Positions 26,425-35,772 of a DNA stretch of 64,000 bases are shown piece by piece. Below the pieces are notes generated by a model that was not told the DNA's origin, ran no database searches, and worked only from the letters and a program-made list of their open reading frames with translations. Position numbers and translations under genes: made by a program. Location: contig NZ_HG529275.1 in NCBI RefSeq assembly GCF_000499525.1, forward strand, positions 34,833 to 98,832, in the 5' to 3' direction. Each line of letters opens with the position of its first letter. Position 1 is the first letter of the stretch. This DNA comes from Faecalimicrobium dakarense. GTDB taxonomy: Bacteria; Bacillota; Clostridia; Peptostreptococcales; Peptostreptococcaceae.

Positions 26425-27384
26425 ATGGGGGAGAACAAGTTGAATTTTATAGGCAATAGATATGAAATATTAAATTGTGCAGGAGAAATTGACCTTAACA
26501 AAATTTATAAAGCAAGAGATGCTTATGATAATAAAAAAGTACTTATAAAAGTAATAGAACATAATCCTAATATATGCGAAGATTTTGTATCGAATTTAAT
26601 AGATGAAAGTACAATGATCAAGCAAATGCACTCACCCTATATATTAAAAATAATAGATGTTGGAATTCATTGTACAGAACTAACCACTTTATACTATATA
26701 GTTAGTGAATATAGTGAAGGAATCGGACTTGATAATTTAATATCTGGAAACTATCTACATTTAGAAGCAATTATAAATATATCAACACAAATATTAAAAG
26801 CGTTAGAGGTAACTAATACTAATAATGTATATCATGGGGATTTAAATCCAGGAAATATAATAGTAGATGAAATGTACAATGTTAAAATATTTGGATTTGG
26901 AACAACTAAAGCTAATAATGGAGTAAACTTAAGAGTGTGCAACGAAATTAGATATTTATGCCCTCATCAATTATGTGTAAATTATACAGATGAAGAAAGT
27001 GATTACTTTGCCTTAGGACTTATTTTATTTGAATCTATATTTAAAAAATTACCATTTGGAGAGGCTAATAATGATGAAAGTATGCTTAGACTTATAGATA
27101 AAGGTGTTGCATGGAATGAATTAAAAGCGATAAATGGAAACAATGAACTTATAGATGTTATAAAAAGACTTTTAAGTAGAGATAAAAAATACAATAATAT
27201 TCAAGATATAATAATAGATTTAAGTTCTATAATGTATGAAAAGGCAGATATAGAAGAAGAAGTTAATGAAATAGAAGAGTTTAATGAAGTAGATACTAAA
27301 GATAAAAAAAGAAAAAGTACTAAATTATTATTAGCAGCTTCAATGGTTGCTCTTGTATCTGTAATGATACTTAGCGTTATATAA
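26425..27384 (+). CDS. Protein-kinase-fold membrane protein, probable pseudokinase
   Basis: 319 residues. It has a bacterial Ser/Thr-kinase fold: KVLIKVIEH (ATP-anchoring Lys), HGDLNPGNI as the catalytic loop, YLCPHQL as the activation-segment end, and DYFALGLILFE as subdomain IX. Two key features are degenerate. The Gly-rich loop reads CAGEIDLNKIYKA, and the metal-binding DFG is GFG (VKIFGFGTTKA). A single C-terminal helix (about residues 300-318) anchors it. It may therefore bind but not transfer phosphate, acting as a sensor or scaffold. Start: ATG 26425 has GGAG at about 9 bases; TTG 26440 has GGGGGAG at 6 bases and is an alternative. Confidence 0.82.
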   Translation: MGENKLNFIGNRYEILNCAGEIDLNKIYKARDAYDNKKVLIKVIEHNPNICEDFVSNLIDESTMIKQMHSPYILKIIDVGIHCTELTTLYYIVSEYSEGIGLDNLISGNYLHLEAIINISTQILKALEVTNTNNVYHGDLNPGNIIVDEMYNVKIFGFGTTKANNGVNLRVCNEIRYLCPHQLCVNYTDEESDYFALGLILFESIFKKLPFGEANNDESMLRLIDKGVAWNELKAINGNNELIDVIKRLLSRDKKYNNIQDIIIDLSSIMYEKADIEEEVNEIEEFNEVDTKDKKRKSTKLLLAASMVALVSVMILSVI

Positions 27385-27398
27385 AAATATTAATAAAG

Positions 27399-27437
27399 AA
27401 AAATACTCATATTTCCATGAAATATGGGTATTTTAAT
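27399..27437 (+). terminator. Intrinsic terminator
   Basis: AAAATACTCATATTTC and GAAATATGGGTATTTT pair across a 3-base loop with one G-U pair. Confidence 0.75.
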
Positions 27438-27479
27438 ATAAAGTTAAATTATGGTTGAAATATTTTTGTAAAAAAATTC

Positions 27480-27508
27480 TTGTATATTTTAAATTATAAA
27501 AATATAAT
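27480..27508 (+). promoter_or_regulatory. Promoter of the four-repeat protein gene
   Basis: TTGTAT (27480-27485), exactly 17 bases, TATAAT (27503-27508), 34 bases before the start codon. Confidence 0.75.
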
Positions 27509-27542
27509 AAAGAAGATTAAAATTATCAGCGAGGTGAGCTAT

Positions 27543-28172
27543 ATGAAAAATTTAAAAGAAGGACTAATTAGTTTAAAAGAAGAGCTATTAGGTCTATTAA
27601 ACACAATGTTAGTATCAGAAAGAATAAATAGCCAAAGATGTGTTGCTAAAGATATTGATACAACAAAAACTATACTAAATCATAAAGATGAAAGTGAAGA
27701 ATTCACTCAACAAGATTTAGACATAATAGGAAAAGAACTACAATCATTAACAAAAGAAATAAAAGGAATAGCAAATACAATATTAGTATCAGAGAGAATA
27801 AATAGCCAAAGATGTGTTGCTAAAGATATCGACACAACTAAGACAATACTAAATCATAAGAATGGAAGCGAAGAATTTACTGCAGAAGAAATTAAAGAAC
27901 TAGCAGATGAAGCAAAAGGAATTATAAATACAATATTAGTATCAGAGAGAATAAATAGTCAAAGATGTGTTGCTAAAGATATTGACACAACTAAGACTAT
28001 ATTAAATCCTAAAGATGAAACTAAAGAAGTTAATAAAAAAGATATAGATAGTTTAATAAAAGAATTAAAAGATATAGTTAATATGATGTTAGTATCAGAA
28101 AGAGTTAACAGTCAAAGATGTGTTGCTAAAGATATAGATACAACAAAAACTATAATAGAAAATCATAAATAA
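27543..28172 (+). CDS. Four-repeat protein of unknown function
   Basis: 209 residues; the ATG at 27543 has GCGAGGTGAGC just upstream, so I reject the earlier in-frame start, which lies inside the promoter. The protein is built from four copies of a 22-residue block, LVSERINSQRCVAKDIDTTK plus TI, at residues 23, 81, 132 and 183, separated by acidic helical linkers of about 29-36 residues. Each block has one Cys (33, 91, 142, 193) and an invariant DTTKTI. Only Ile/Val varies at one position within the blocks, while silent codon positions differ. No signal peptide or membrane segment. I recognise no family. A scaffold, a metal/cofactor-binding array or a multi-core peptide precursor are all possible. 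Confidence 0.85.
   Translation: MKNLKEGLISLKEELLGLLNTMLVSERINSQRCVAKDIDTTKTILNHKDESEEFTQQDLDIIGKELQSLTKEIKGIANTILVSERINSQRCVAKDIDTTKTILNHKNGSEEFTAEEIKELADEAKGIINTILVSERINSQRCVAKDIDTTKTILNPKDETKEVNKKDIDSLIKELKDIVNMMLVSERVNSQRCVAKDIDTTKTIIENHK
27609..28154 (+). repeat. Four diverged DNA copies encoding one identical 22-residue motif
   Basis: Motif copies begin at 27609, 27783, 27936 and 28089, with spacing 174, 153 and 153 bases. Codons differ silently (e.g. GATATTGATACAACA against GATATCGACACAACT), while the protein motif is constant. Selection is thus acting on the amino-acid sequence. Confidence 0.9.
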
Positions 28173-28176
28173 AGAC

Positions 28177-28212
28177 AAAAAGAGCTAATTTAAATTAAAT
28201 TAGCTCTTTTTA
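28177..28212 (+). terminator. Terminator of the four-repeat gene
   Basis: AAAAAGAGCTAATTTAA and TTAAATTAGCTCTTTTT form a 17-bp near-perfect hairpin. Confidence 0.9.
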
Positions 28213-28229
28213 TATGTTGCTTTATGTAA

Positions 28230-28265
28230 TTTTGTATACAAAAGAATGTTAAAAAATGGTATAAT
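28230..28265 (+). promoter_or_regulatory. Perfect palindrome ahead of the sensor-kinase gene
   Basis: TTTTGTATACAAAA (28230-28243) is a perfect 14-bp palindrome. TATAAT at 28260-28265 is a likely -10, which places the palindrome over the -35 region. It looks like an operator for a dimeric regulator (GntR-like proteins often use TTGTATACAA-type sites). Confidence 0.5.
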
Positions 28266-28300
28266 TTATAAGCAAATCAAATGAAATAAAGGGTGAAGTA

Positions 28301-31300
28301 ATGAATAGAGGAATTAGGGGATTATTATTTATAATATTATTTACAACATTAATAACATTCCTAGGGGGTAAGGATGTATTAGCTATAAATAATGAAGAAA
28401 ATAGAAATTTTGAAAGAATAACAATAGGAGATGGATTATCTCAAACCACTATAAAATCTATATTTCAAGACAGTAGAGGATATATGTGGCTTGGTACAAG
28501 TGATGGCTTAAATAAATATAATGGTCATAAATTCGAAGTATATAAATCTAAGAAAGATGAAGAAAATAGTCTTAGTGGAAACCAAATTACAGATATAGAA
28601 GAAGATTCAAAAGGAAATATTTGGGTTGCTACAACTAAGGGATTAAACAGAATAAACAATGACAAAAGTAGGAGCATAACTAATTACGTATACAAAAAAA
28701 ATGGATGTAACATATCTGATAATCAAATAACAGATATATTAATATCTAAGAGTGGGGATATACTAGTAGCAACAGAAGATGGATTGAATAAATATGATGA
28801 AAAAAGTGATAATTTTATTAGATTGTATAGTTCTAATGATGAGAAAAATTCACTAAGTAACCAATTTATAAATTCTTTAGCCGAAGATGATAATGGATAC
28901 TATTGGGTTGGAACTAAAAATGGCCTTAATAGAATAAATAAGGGCACTAATAAAGTAACTAAGTATTATGCAAATGATAAGGATGAAAACTCTATTAGTA
29001 GTAACTATATTTCGAAGGTTTATGTAGACGATTTGAATTTCTTATGGGTAGGTACTCACTATGGAGGATTAAATAAAATTGATTTAGATAGTAGTAAAGT
29101 AGAAAAATTCATTGCTACAGAAGAAAAAAACAGTATAGCAGGAAATTATATTAGAGATATACTAAGAGACCGTCGTGAAATGGTATGGATTGCAACTGAT
29201 AATGGAATTAGTAGGCTTGATGAAAAAACTAATACTTTTACTACTTATAGATCAAAAGGATATGATAATAGTAGCTTATCTAGCAATGATGTTTTAAGTA
29301 TATATGAATCTCAAGTAGGGACTATTTGGATTGGTACATGGTCAGGGGCAAGTTTATTTAACCCATATAATGAATTTAATCATTATAAAAATGACCCTCT
29401 TAATAAAAATTCTTTGAGTGAAAATATAATGTCTGGAATATACGAAGATAATGAAGGTTTATTATGGGTAGGAACAAATCATAGTGGTATTAATATACTT
29501 GATAGAAAAAATAATAAAGTAACTAGAATAAATGATAAGAGTGATATTTCTCTTAGTAATAATCTGATAAGAGAAATAACGGGTATAGATAATGAAGTTT
29601 GGATAGCAACTGAATATGGGTTAAATAAATTTGATAAAAATACAAATAAAATTACAGTGTATAAAGAGGAAGATGGATTATCTAATAATGATGTAAAAAG
29701 TTTATATATAGATAGCGAAGGTACCCTTTGGATTGGTACAGCTGATGGATTATGTACTTTTGATAGAAAAAATAAATTTACTGATTGCAGAGAATTATTA
29801 AAAAAAATCGGAATAAATAAAGTCTCAATTGTAGATATAATTGAAGATAAAGATAATAATATGTGGTTTGCAGGTGGTGTTAAGGGCGAATTAATAAAAC
29901 TTAATAAGTCCACAGGAGAAATAAAAGATTATAATGTAACTAAAAGAATGAACCAAAGTAATGATACGGTATTGTCACTTAATATAGATAGTAAAGATAA
30001 TATTTGGATAGGAACCGATTATGGGTTGATTAAATTTAACCACAAAAGTGAAAAATCTACTAGATATACAGAACTTAATGGGTTAGCTAATAATTTTGTG
30101 TATGGGATTATTTTAGATAAGTATGAAGATATATGGGTAAGTACTAATCATGGTATATCGAAATTTGATGTTTCTAAAGAAAAATTTATAAATTATGATA
30201 GAACTGATGGCCTTCAGTCTAATGAATTTAATCAATATTCATACTACAAAAATAAAGACGGTGAAATATTTTTCGGAGGAATAAATGGGCTGACAAGTTT
30301 TATACCAGAAATGCTAAGAGAAAAAAATTTTACACCAGATGTAACAATAGAAGATGTTATAAGTAAAGGTGAAAATTTATCAGTAGTAAAAGATATGAAG
30401 CTAAGCTATAAAAATAATCAATTGCAATTTAATTTCTTTGTGCCAGACTATAAAAATATAAATAAAATACAGTATGCATATAAGTTATCTGGATTAGATA
30501 AAGATTGGATATTTTCAGAAAATAGGAATATTGCAAGTTACACAAATTTAGACCCGGGTAAATATACTTTTGAAGTAGTTGGGAGAAATTCTAGTGGAAA
30601 ATGGAGCAGTCCTTCGTCTATAAATATAGAAATAGAGAAACCATTATGGAGAACTCCTATTGCATATATGGGGTATATAGCTATTTCACTAGGTATAGTG
30701 TTTATAATCTGGAATAGAGTTAAAATATTAGATAGTTTGGTGAAACAAAGAACTATAGAGTTAAATAAAAAACTAGATGAGAATAAAGAACTTTATTCAA
30801 GATTATTAAAACAGGAAAAATATAAAAATAATTATTTTGTAAACTTATCCCATGAATTAAGAACGCCTTTGAATGTTATAGTTTCTATTCGAAACCTTAT
30901 AGAAAATTTAAATAAAAAAGAAGAACATATACCAAAGGAAAAAATAAGTCATCATATGAAAATAATGGATAAGAACTGTAATAGGTTAATTAGTTTAATA
31001 GATAATATAATTTATGCATCTAAAATAGAATCAGGAAGTCATAAATTAAATATAAGACAACATGATATTGTTTACTTAGTAGAAGAGGTAGTTTTATCTA
31101 TGAAAGATTATATTGAAGAAAAAGGAATAGAACTTATTATAGAACCAGAGGTAGAAGAACTTATTATAGAATGTGATGATTTAGAAATTGAAAGAACAAT
31201 TATAAATCTTATATCAAATGCTGTTAAGTTTACAAAGTTTAATGGGAAAATAGAAGTTTATATATGGGATTTAGGAAAAAATGTGAGAATTTCAGTTAAA

Positions 31301-31546
31301 GATAATGGTATAGGTATAGACCCTAAATATCATAAATCAATTTTTGATAGATTTATGCAGGCTTATGAAGATACATCAGAAGAATATGGTGGAAATGGTC
31401 TAGGTTTAACTTTATCGAGACAAATAATAGAACTTCACAAGGGAAGAATATATGTAAAAAGTGAATTAGGGTTAGGTAGTGAATTTATAGTTATACTTCC
31501 TATAAAGCAGAGCAAAGAATTAAAATTAAAAATAGAAAATATATGA
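28301..31546 (+). CDS. Two-component sensor kinase with beta-propeller input domain
   Basis: 1081 residues. A signal peptide (1-28) precedes a long external region of ligand-sensing propeller blades (Reg_prop), seen as repeated YMWLGTSDGLNKYN / IWVATTKGLNRIN / YWVGTKNGLNRIN motifs, about 14 in two propellers to residue 670. A Y_Y_Y domain (about 690-770, YKLSGLDKDW) and a membrane helix (about 788-805) follow. The cytoplasmic part has HisKA with NLSHELRTPLN (phospho-His) and HATPase with DNGIGID and GGNGLGLTLS. This is the architecture of Bacteroides-type polysaccharide sensors, but with no receiver or AraC domain, and no response regulator is adjacent. Confidence 0.92.
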   Translation: MNRGIRGLLFIILFTTLITFLGGKDVLAINNEENRNFERITIGDGLSQTTIKSIFQDSRGYMWLGTSDGLNKYNGHKFEVYKSKKDEENSLSGNQITDIEEDSKGNIWVATTKGLNRINNDKSRSITNYVYKKNGCNISDNQITDILISKSGDILVATEDGLNKYDEKSDNFIRLYSSNDEKNSLSNQFINSLAEDDNGYYWVGTKNGLNRINKGTNKVTKYYANDKDENSISSNYISKVYVDDLNFLWVGTHYGGLNKIDLDSSKVEKFIATEEKNSIAGNYIRDILRDRREMVWIATDNGISRLDEKTNTFTTYRSKGYDNSSLSSNDVLSIYESQVGTIWIGTWSGASLFNPYNEFNHYKNDPLNKNSLSENIMSGIYEDNEGLLWVGTNHSGINILDRKNNKVTRINDKSDISLSNNLIREITGIDNEVWIATEYGLNKFDKNTNKITVYKEEDGLSNNDVKSLYIDSEGTLWIGTADGLCTFDRKNKFTDCRELLKKIGINKVSIVDIIEDKDNNMWFAGGVKGELIKLNKSTGEIKDYNVTKRMNQSNDTVLSLNIDSKDNIWIGTDYGLIKFNHKSEKSTRYTELNGLANNFVYGIILDKYEDIWVSTNHGISKFDVSKEKFINYDRTDGLQSNEFNQYSYYKNKDGEIFFGGINGLTSFIPEMLREKNFTPDVTIEDVISKGENLSVVKDMKLSYKNNQLQFNFFVPDYKNINKIQYAYKLSGLDKDWIFSENRNIASYTNLDPGKYTFEVVGRNSSGKWSSPSSINIEIEKPLWRTPIAYMGYIAISLGIVFIIWNRVKILDSLVKQRTIELNKKLDENKELYSRLLKQEKYKNNYFVNLSHELRTPLNVIVSIRNLIENLNKKEEHIPKEKISHHMKIMDKNCNRLISLIDNIIYASKIESGSHKLNIRQHDIVYLVEEVVLSMKDYIEEKGIELIIEPEVEELIIECDDLEIERTIINLISNAVKFTKFNGKIEVYIWDLGKNVRISVKDNGIGIDPKYHKSIFDRFMQAYEDTSEEYGGNGLGLTLSRQIIELHKGRIYVKSELGLGSEFIVILPIKQSKELKLKIENI

Positions 31547-31578
31547 AAAATACTGTGAATTATTCACAGTATTTTTTT
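31546..31578 (+). terminator. Terminator of the sensor-kinase gene
   Basis: AAAAATACTGTGAAT/ATTCACAGTATTTTT stem with seven T. Confidence 0.9.
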
Positions 31579-31678
31579 ATTGCTTAATTTATTTATTTTA
31601 GGATAAAACGATAATTTTAAACATATAATGAAATAATTTAGTATACAGTATTAGGTATTTAGAAAAAAGAGGTGATTT

Positions 31679-32431
31679 ATGAAAATAGAATGGATTAAAG
31701 AGTACAGCAATTGTTTAAATAGGTATATGGAATTTAAAGTATATGGTCATGCAGGTAAACCTATTTTAGTATTTCCTGCTCAAGATGGTAGGTACTATGA
31801 TTTTGAAAATTTCAAGATGGTAGATTCTGTTTCTGATTTAATAGAAAAAGGAAGGGTTCAATTATTTTGTTGCGACAGTATAGATTTAGAATCATGGTCT
31901 GCAAGTGGAAAAGATCCACGTCATCGTATTTATATGCATGAACAATGGTTTTACTATATAGTAAATGAATTAGTACCAAGAATTTTTGAGATTAACCATT
32001 ACTATAATGGATATTACTCAGATGGAATTATAACAACGGGATGTTCTCTAGGAGCTACACATGCAGTTAATTTTATGCTTAGAAGACCTGATATATTTAA
32101 AGGTACTATTGGCTTGAGTGGTTATTATGATTCTGATATTTTCTTTGGTGATTATTGTGATGATTTAGTTTATAATAATTCACCTATTAAGTACATTAAT
32201 GGCATGAACCATAATCATAATTATATAGATATGTATAGAAAAAATAAGATGGTTTTATGCTGCGGTCAAGGGAATTGGGAAGAACCTATGATTTTAAGTA
32301 TAAATAAAATGAAGCAGTTATTAGAAGATAAAAATATACCAGTATGGATTGATTTATGGGGAAGTGATGTTAATCATGATTGGAATTGGTGGAGAATTCA
32401 ATTTAAATATTTTTTAAAACATATGATTTAA
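31679..32431 (+). CDS. Esterase-family alpha/beta hydrolase
   Basis: 250 residues, AGAGGTGATTT site. Alpha/beta hydrolase core with nucleophile elbow TTGCSLGATHA (G-x-S-x-G) and C-terminal VNHDWNWWRIQF carrying the likely catalytic His. The strand LVFPAQDGRYYDFEN is typical of the esterase D/PHB-depolymerase-like family in which this gene sits next to an ATP-grasp gene in many Firmicutes. It probably cleaves a small acyl ester; substrate unknown. No signal peptide. Followed after 46 bases by the ATP-grasp gene. Confidence 0.85.
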   Translation: MKIEWIKEYSNCLNRYMEFKVYGHAGKPILVFPAQDGRYYDFENFKMVDSVSDLIEKGRVQLFCCDSIDLESWSASGKDPRHRIYMHEQWFYYIVNELVPRIFEINHYYNGYYSDGIITTGCSLGATHAVNFMLRRPDIFKGTIGLSGYYDSDIFFGDYCDDLVYNNSPIKYINGMNHNHNYIDMYRKNKMVLCCGQGNWEEPMILSINKMKQLLEDKNIPVWIDLWGSDVNHDWNWWRIQFKYFLKHMI

Positions 32432-32477
32432 TATCTTAAGCAAAGGATGTAAACTTTTTATTTAGGGGGAATTTAAT

Positions 32478-33752
32478 ATGAGTACTATAACTATTTCAAG
32501 GTCTATTGAAAATCTATTAAAAAATGAAAACAAATCGAAAAATTTAAATGTTGTATTTATATCACCTCATTTTCCGCTATACTTTCATAACTTTTGTAGA
32601 CATTTAAAAGAAAAGGGAGCTAATGTGTTAGGAATTGGAGATGCTGATTATAATTCATTGGATAAAAGTACAAAAGATTCTTTAACAGAATATTATAAAG
32701 TCGGAAATTTAGAGAATTTTGAGGAAGTAAATAAAGCTTGTGAGTTTTTTAATTCAAAATATGGTGATATTGGGTGGATTGAATCTCAAAATGAATACTG
32801 GCTTGAAACTGAAGCTACCTTAAGAAGTAAATTTAATGTAGATACAGGCACTAAAATCGAGAAAATGGCTCCAATGAAATACAAATCAAAAATGAAGGAA
32901 GTATATAAAAAAGTAGGTATACCTGTTGCAAGGTATGAATTTGTTACAGAGTATGATAAAGCAATAGCTTTTACTAAGGATGTAGGATATCCAATTGTAG
33001 TAAAACCAGATAATGGTGTTGGTGCTACATCTACTTATAAGCTTAAAAATGATGAAGAGTTAGCATATTTTTTTGAAACTAAAGATAATAGTATTTTATA
33101 TATTATGGAGGAATTTATTTGCGGTCATGTAGAAACTTTTGATGGTATAACTGACTCTGATAAAAATATTTTAATAGCTTCAAGTCATATTATGCTAAAT
33201 TCTATTATGGACTGTGTAAATGAATTAAGCGATACAGCCTTTTATAGTCAACCCATTAAAGGGAGTGATATTGAAGAAATAGGAAAAAAAATAGTCAAAG
33301 GATTTGATACAAGAAGTCGTTTTTTTCACTTTGAATTTTTTAGGTTAGACGAAGATAAAAAAGGATTAGGTAAAAAAGGAGATTTAATTGGGCTAGAAGT
33401 TAATATGAGAGCCCCAGGAGCATATATGCCTGATATGATTAATTATACTTATGATGTAGATGTTTATTCGATTTGGGCAGATATGTTGGTAAATGATAAA
33501 ACTTCAGTAGATATAGATAGAAAATACTTTGTAGGATATGCAAGCAGAAGAAATAGTATTAATTATAATTATTCGTTTGAAGATATTATAAATAAATATA
33601 AAGATGAAATATTATTAAATGTAGAAGTCCCAAAAGTTTTATCAGCTGCAATGGGAAATTATATTTTTTTATTTAGAAGCAAAGAGGAAAAGAGGCTAAA
33701 GGAAATTATGAAATTTATTCTAAGACGTAGCAATGGAGAAAGTTGGATATAA
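32478..33752 (+). CDS. ATP-grasp ligase-like protein
   Basis: 424 residues. An N-terminal Rossmann-like part (residues 20-100, VVFISPHFPLYFHNFCRHL) leads to an ATP-grasp domain: GYPIVVKPDNGVGATSTYK as the ATP-binding loop with Lys, YIMEEFICGHVETFDG as the hinge, and GLEVNMRAPGAYMPDMI as the metal-binding Glu/Asn motif. This carboxylate-amine ligase/carbamoyl-phosphate-synthase-like group joins an acid to an amine or similar. The partner genes (esterase before, S51 peptidase after) suggest handling of a peptide- or amino-acid-type metabolite, but the product is not deducible. AGGGGG site before the ATG. Confidence 0.85.
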   Translation: MSTITISRSIENLLKNENKSKNLNVVFISPHFPLYFHNFCRHLKEKGANVLGIGDADYNSLDKSTKDSLTEYYKVGNLENFEEVNKACEFFNSKYGDIGWIESQNEYWLETEATLRSKFNVDTGTKIEKMAPMKYKSKMKEVYKKVGIPVARYEFVTEYDKAIAFTKDVGYPIVVKPDNGVGATSTYKLKNDEELAYFFETKDNSILYIMEEFICGHVETFDGITDSDKNILIASSHIMLNSIMDCVNELSDTAFYSQPIKGSDIEEIGKKIVKGFDTRSRFFHFEFFRLDEDKKGLGKKGDLIGLEVNMRAPGAYMPDMINYTYDVDVYSIWADMLVNDKTSVDIDRKYFVGYASRRNSINYNYSFEDIINKYKDEILLNVEVPKVLSAAMGNYIFLFRSKEEKRLKEIMKFILRRSNGESWI

Positions 33753-33759
33753 TTTAAAG

Positions 33760-33814
33760 TAAGGTTCAGAATTTACTAGATTGATAAATCTAATTTGTTC
33801 TGAACTATTTTTTT
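33760..33814 (+). terminator. Terminator of the esterase/ATP-grasp pair
   Basis: AGGTTCAGAA and TTCTGAACT pair across a loop that itself holds TAGATTGATAAATCTA, and seven T follow. Confidence 0.7.
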
Positions 33815-33928
33815 AGTAAATATCAACAAAAATAATAAGCTTCATACTATATAGAAAGAAAGTGTAAGAAAAAGTATTTATTAGAAAATGGATTATTAAA
33901 TAATTTTAAAGGTAAAGGATGTGTCATA

Positions 33929-34596
33929 ATGGTAAATATTTTACTTAGTTTATATAATTTTGATGAAGATTGGTGTTTTGATACATTTAAGGAATTAATT
34001 AAGCCTAAACATAAAGTTTTAATAGTTCCATTTTCATATCATGAAGATTGGTTAAAAAATGAAAATGACTGGAATAATGCTTTTAATCCTAAAACCGGAA
34101 CCCATTATAGAGAAATTATTTCACCTTTTTTATCGTATAAGATACCAGAAGATAATATAACTTGGGTAAATCAATTTATAGATGATAAAAATTGTGCAAA
34201 GGATAAGGTAAAAAATAGTGACATAATATTTTTTACTGGTGGATATCCTGACAAAATGATGAAGAGGTTAAAAGAATTTGATTTAATCGATGTTTTAGAA
34301 GATTATAAGGGAATTATGATTGGAAGTAGTGCTGGTGCTATGATTCAAATAAAAGAGTATCATATTACCAAAGATAATTATTATGAGGGATTTTCTTATA
34401 ATAAAGGATTGAATATAATAAAAGACTTTGATATTGAAGTTCATTATGAAAATTCAGATATACAAAATATGAGTATAAGTAAGTGCTTAAACGAAAAACA
34501 AAAACGATTTATTCTATAGAGAATCAAGGTGGTATAATGGTTTCAAGTGGGACTGTAACTATGTTAGGTAAAGTTAAAAAATGGTCTTTAAATTAA
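33929..34596 (+). pseudogene. Peptidase S51/cyanophycinase-like protein, frameshifted
   Basis: The first 196 codons contain the S51 core: FFTGGYPDKMMKRL and the nucleophile motif MIGSSAGAM. The frame then ends at a TAG (34517-34519), but the true C-terminus continues one base back as IYSIENQGGIMVSSGTVTML to a TAA at 34596. Restoring one base near 34502-34506 (for example AAAACG to AAAACCG, giving KQKPIYSIENQ) joins them into 222 residues. S51 enzymes are serine exopeptidases that remove Asp dipeptides or degrade cyanophycin. The lost C-terminal strand is part of the conserved fold. It is separated from the ATP-grasp gene by a terminator. Confidence 0.8.
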
Positions 34597-34665
34597 TTTT
34601 AAGCTTAAAATATATTAAAAATATATGAGTGTAACATAAATTATAAAAGATGAATAATTATATCT

Positions 34666-34709
34666 AAAAACACCTATTTTATGGTAAAAAAATAACAATA
34701 GGTGTTTTA
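34666..34709 (+). terminator. Intrinsic terminator after the S51 gene
   Basis: AAAACACCTATT and AATAGGTGTTTT pair across an 18-base loop; the right arm carries the T run. Confidence 0.7.
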
Positions 34710-34859
34710 AATTGTCTAAATATTAATTAATATAAATAAAAAACAATTAATATGTTGCACTAAATAAATTAATATGATACTCTATATAAAGTAATTAAAT
34801 AATAACGATAAAAATATTTTAAAAAATAATATAGATAGTGTATTTGTTAGGAGGTAGAC

Positions 34860-35768
34860 ATGAAAAAAATATGTGTAATAGGTAGCCTTAATATGGATTT
34901 AGTAGTTAAAGTAGATACTATGCCTAAAGGTGGACAAACATTAATAGGAAGTAACTTCAAGGAAGTGCCTGGCGGAAAAGGTGCTAACCAAGCAGTTGCT
35001 ATGGCAAGATTAGGAGCTAACGTATCTATGATAGGAAAAGTTGGAGATGATAGTTTCGGTCAAACAATGATAAATGCACTTAAAAACGATAATGTAGATA
35101 CAAGATACATAAATATAGAAAAAGGACCTACTGGTGTAGCTCTTATAACGGTAGATAAAAATGCAGAGAACTCTATAGTGGTGGCTCCGGGATCTAACTA
35201 TATGGTAGATGAGTCTTATATAGATGAAAATTTAGATGCTATTAAAAATAGTGATATAGTGGTTACTCAACTTGAAACACCACTTGAAACTATAAAGTAT
35301 GCACTAAAAAAAGCAAAAGAACTTAATAAGTATACAATACTTAATCCAGCACCTGCTGTTAAATTAGAAGATGAATTAATAGAAAATGTTGATTTATTAA
35401 CTCCTAATGAAACTGAACTCGAAATAATAAGTGGTATAGAAATAAACTCAGAAGATGATATATTAAAAGCTGCTAAGGTAATGATTGAAAAAGGTGTTAA
35501 AGAACTTATAGTAACACTAGGTTCAAAAGGAAGCTTATATATAAACAAAGAAAAATCAATATTTAAAAATGCATACAAAGTAGAAGCAGTAGATACAACT
35601 GCAGCAGGAGATAGTTACACAGGAGCGTTGTCAGTAGCATTTGCAAATGGTAAAAATGTTGAAGAAGCAATGGATTTTGCATCAAAAGTTGGAGCACTTA
35701 GTGTTATGAAAGAAGGAGCTCAAAGTTCACTTCCAACACTTAATGATGTATTAAACTTTAGGGGGTAG
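34860..35768 (+). CDS. rbsK: Ribokinase
   Basis: 302 residues. PfkB-family kinase that phosphorylates D-ribose to ribose 5-phosphate. Visible: [20 protein letters not shown], the [10 protein letters not shown] ribose-binding motif, LNPAPA and the catalytic signature [18 protein letters not shown] 5 bases before the ATG. First gene of rbsKDACB; the next ATG comes 4 bases after its stop. No rbsR-type regulator is encoded in the operon. Confidence 0.95.
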   Translation: MKKICVIGSLNMDLVVKVDTMPKGGQTLIGSNFKEVPGGKGANQAVAMARLGANVSMIGKVGDDSFGQTMINALKNDNVDTRYINIEKGPTGVALITVDKNAENSIVVAPGSNYMVDESYIDENLDAIKNSDIVVTQLETPLETIKYALKKAKELNKYTILNPAPAVKLEDELIENVDLLTPNETELEIISGIEINSEDDILKAAKVMIEKGVKELIVTLGSKGSLYINKEKSIFKNAYKVEAVDTTAAGDSYTGALSVAFANGKNVEEAMDFASKVGALSVMKEGAQSSLPTLNDVLNFRG

Positions 35769-35772
35769 GAAT

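Noticed and set aside
27480..27542. Upstream in-frame start of the four-repeat gene
   Set aside because: It would start inside the promoter; ATG 27543 has the ribosome site.
27609..28154. CRISPR array from regularly spaced repeats
   Set aside because: The repeats are coding, in frame, differ in DNA and have related spacers. No cas genes are present.
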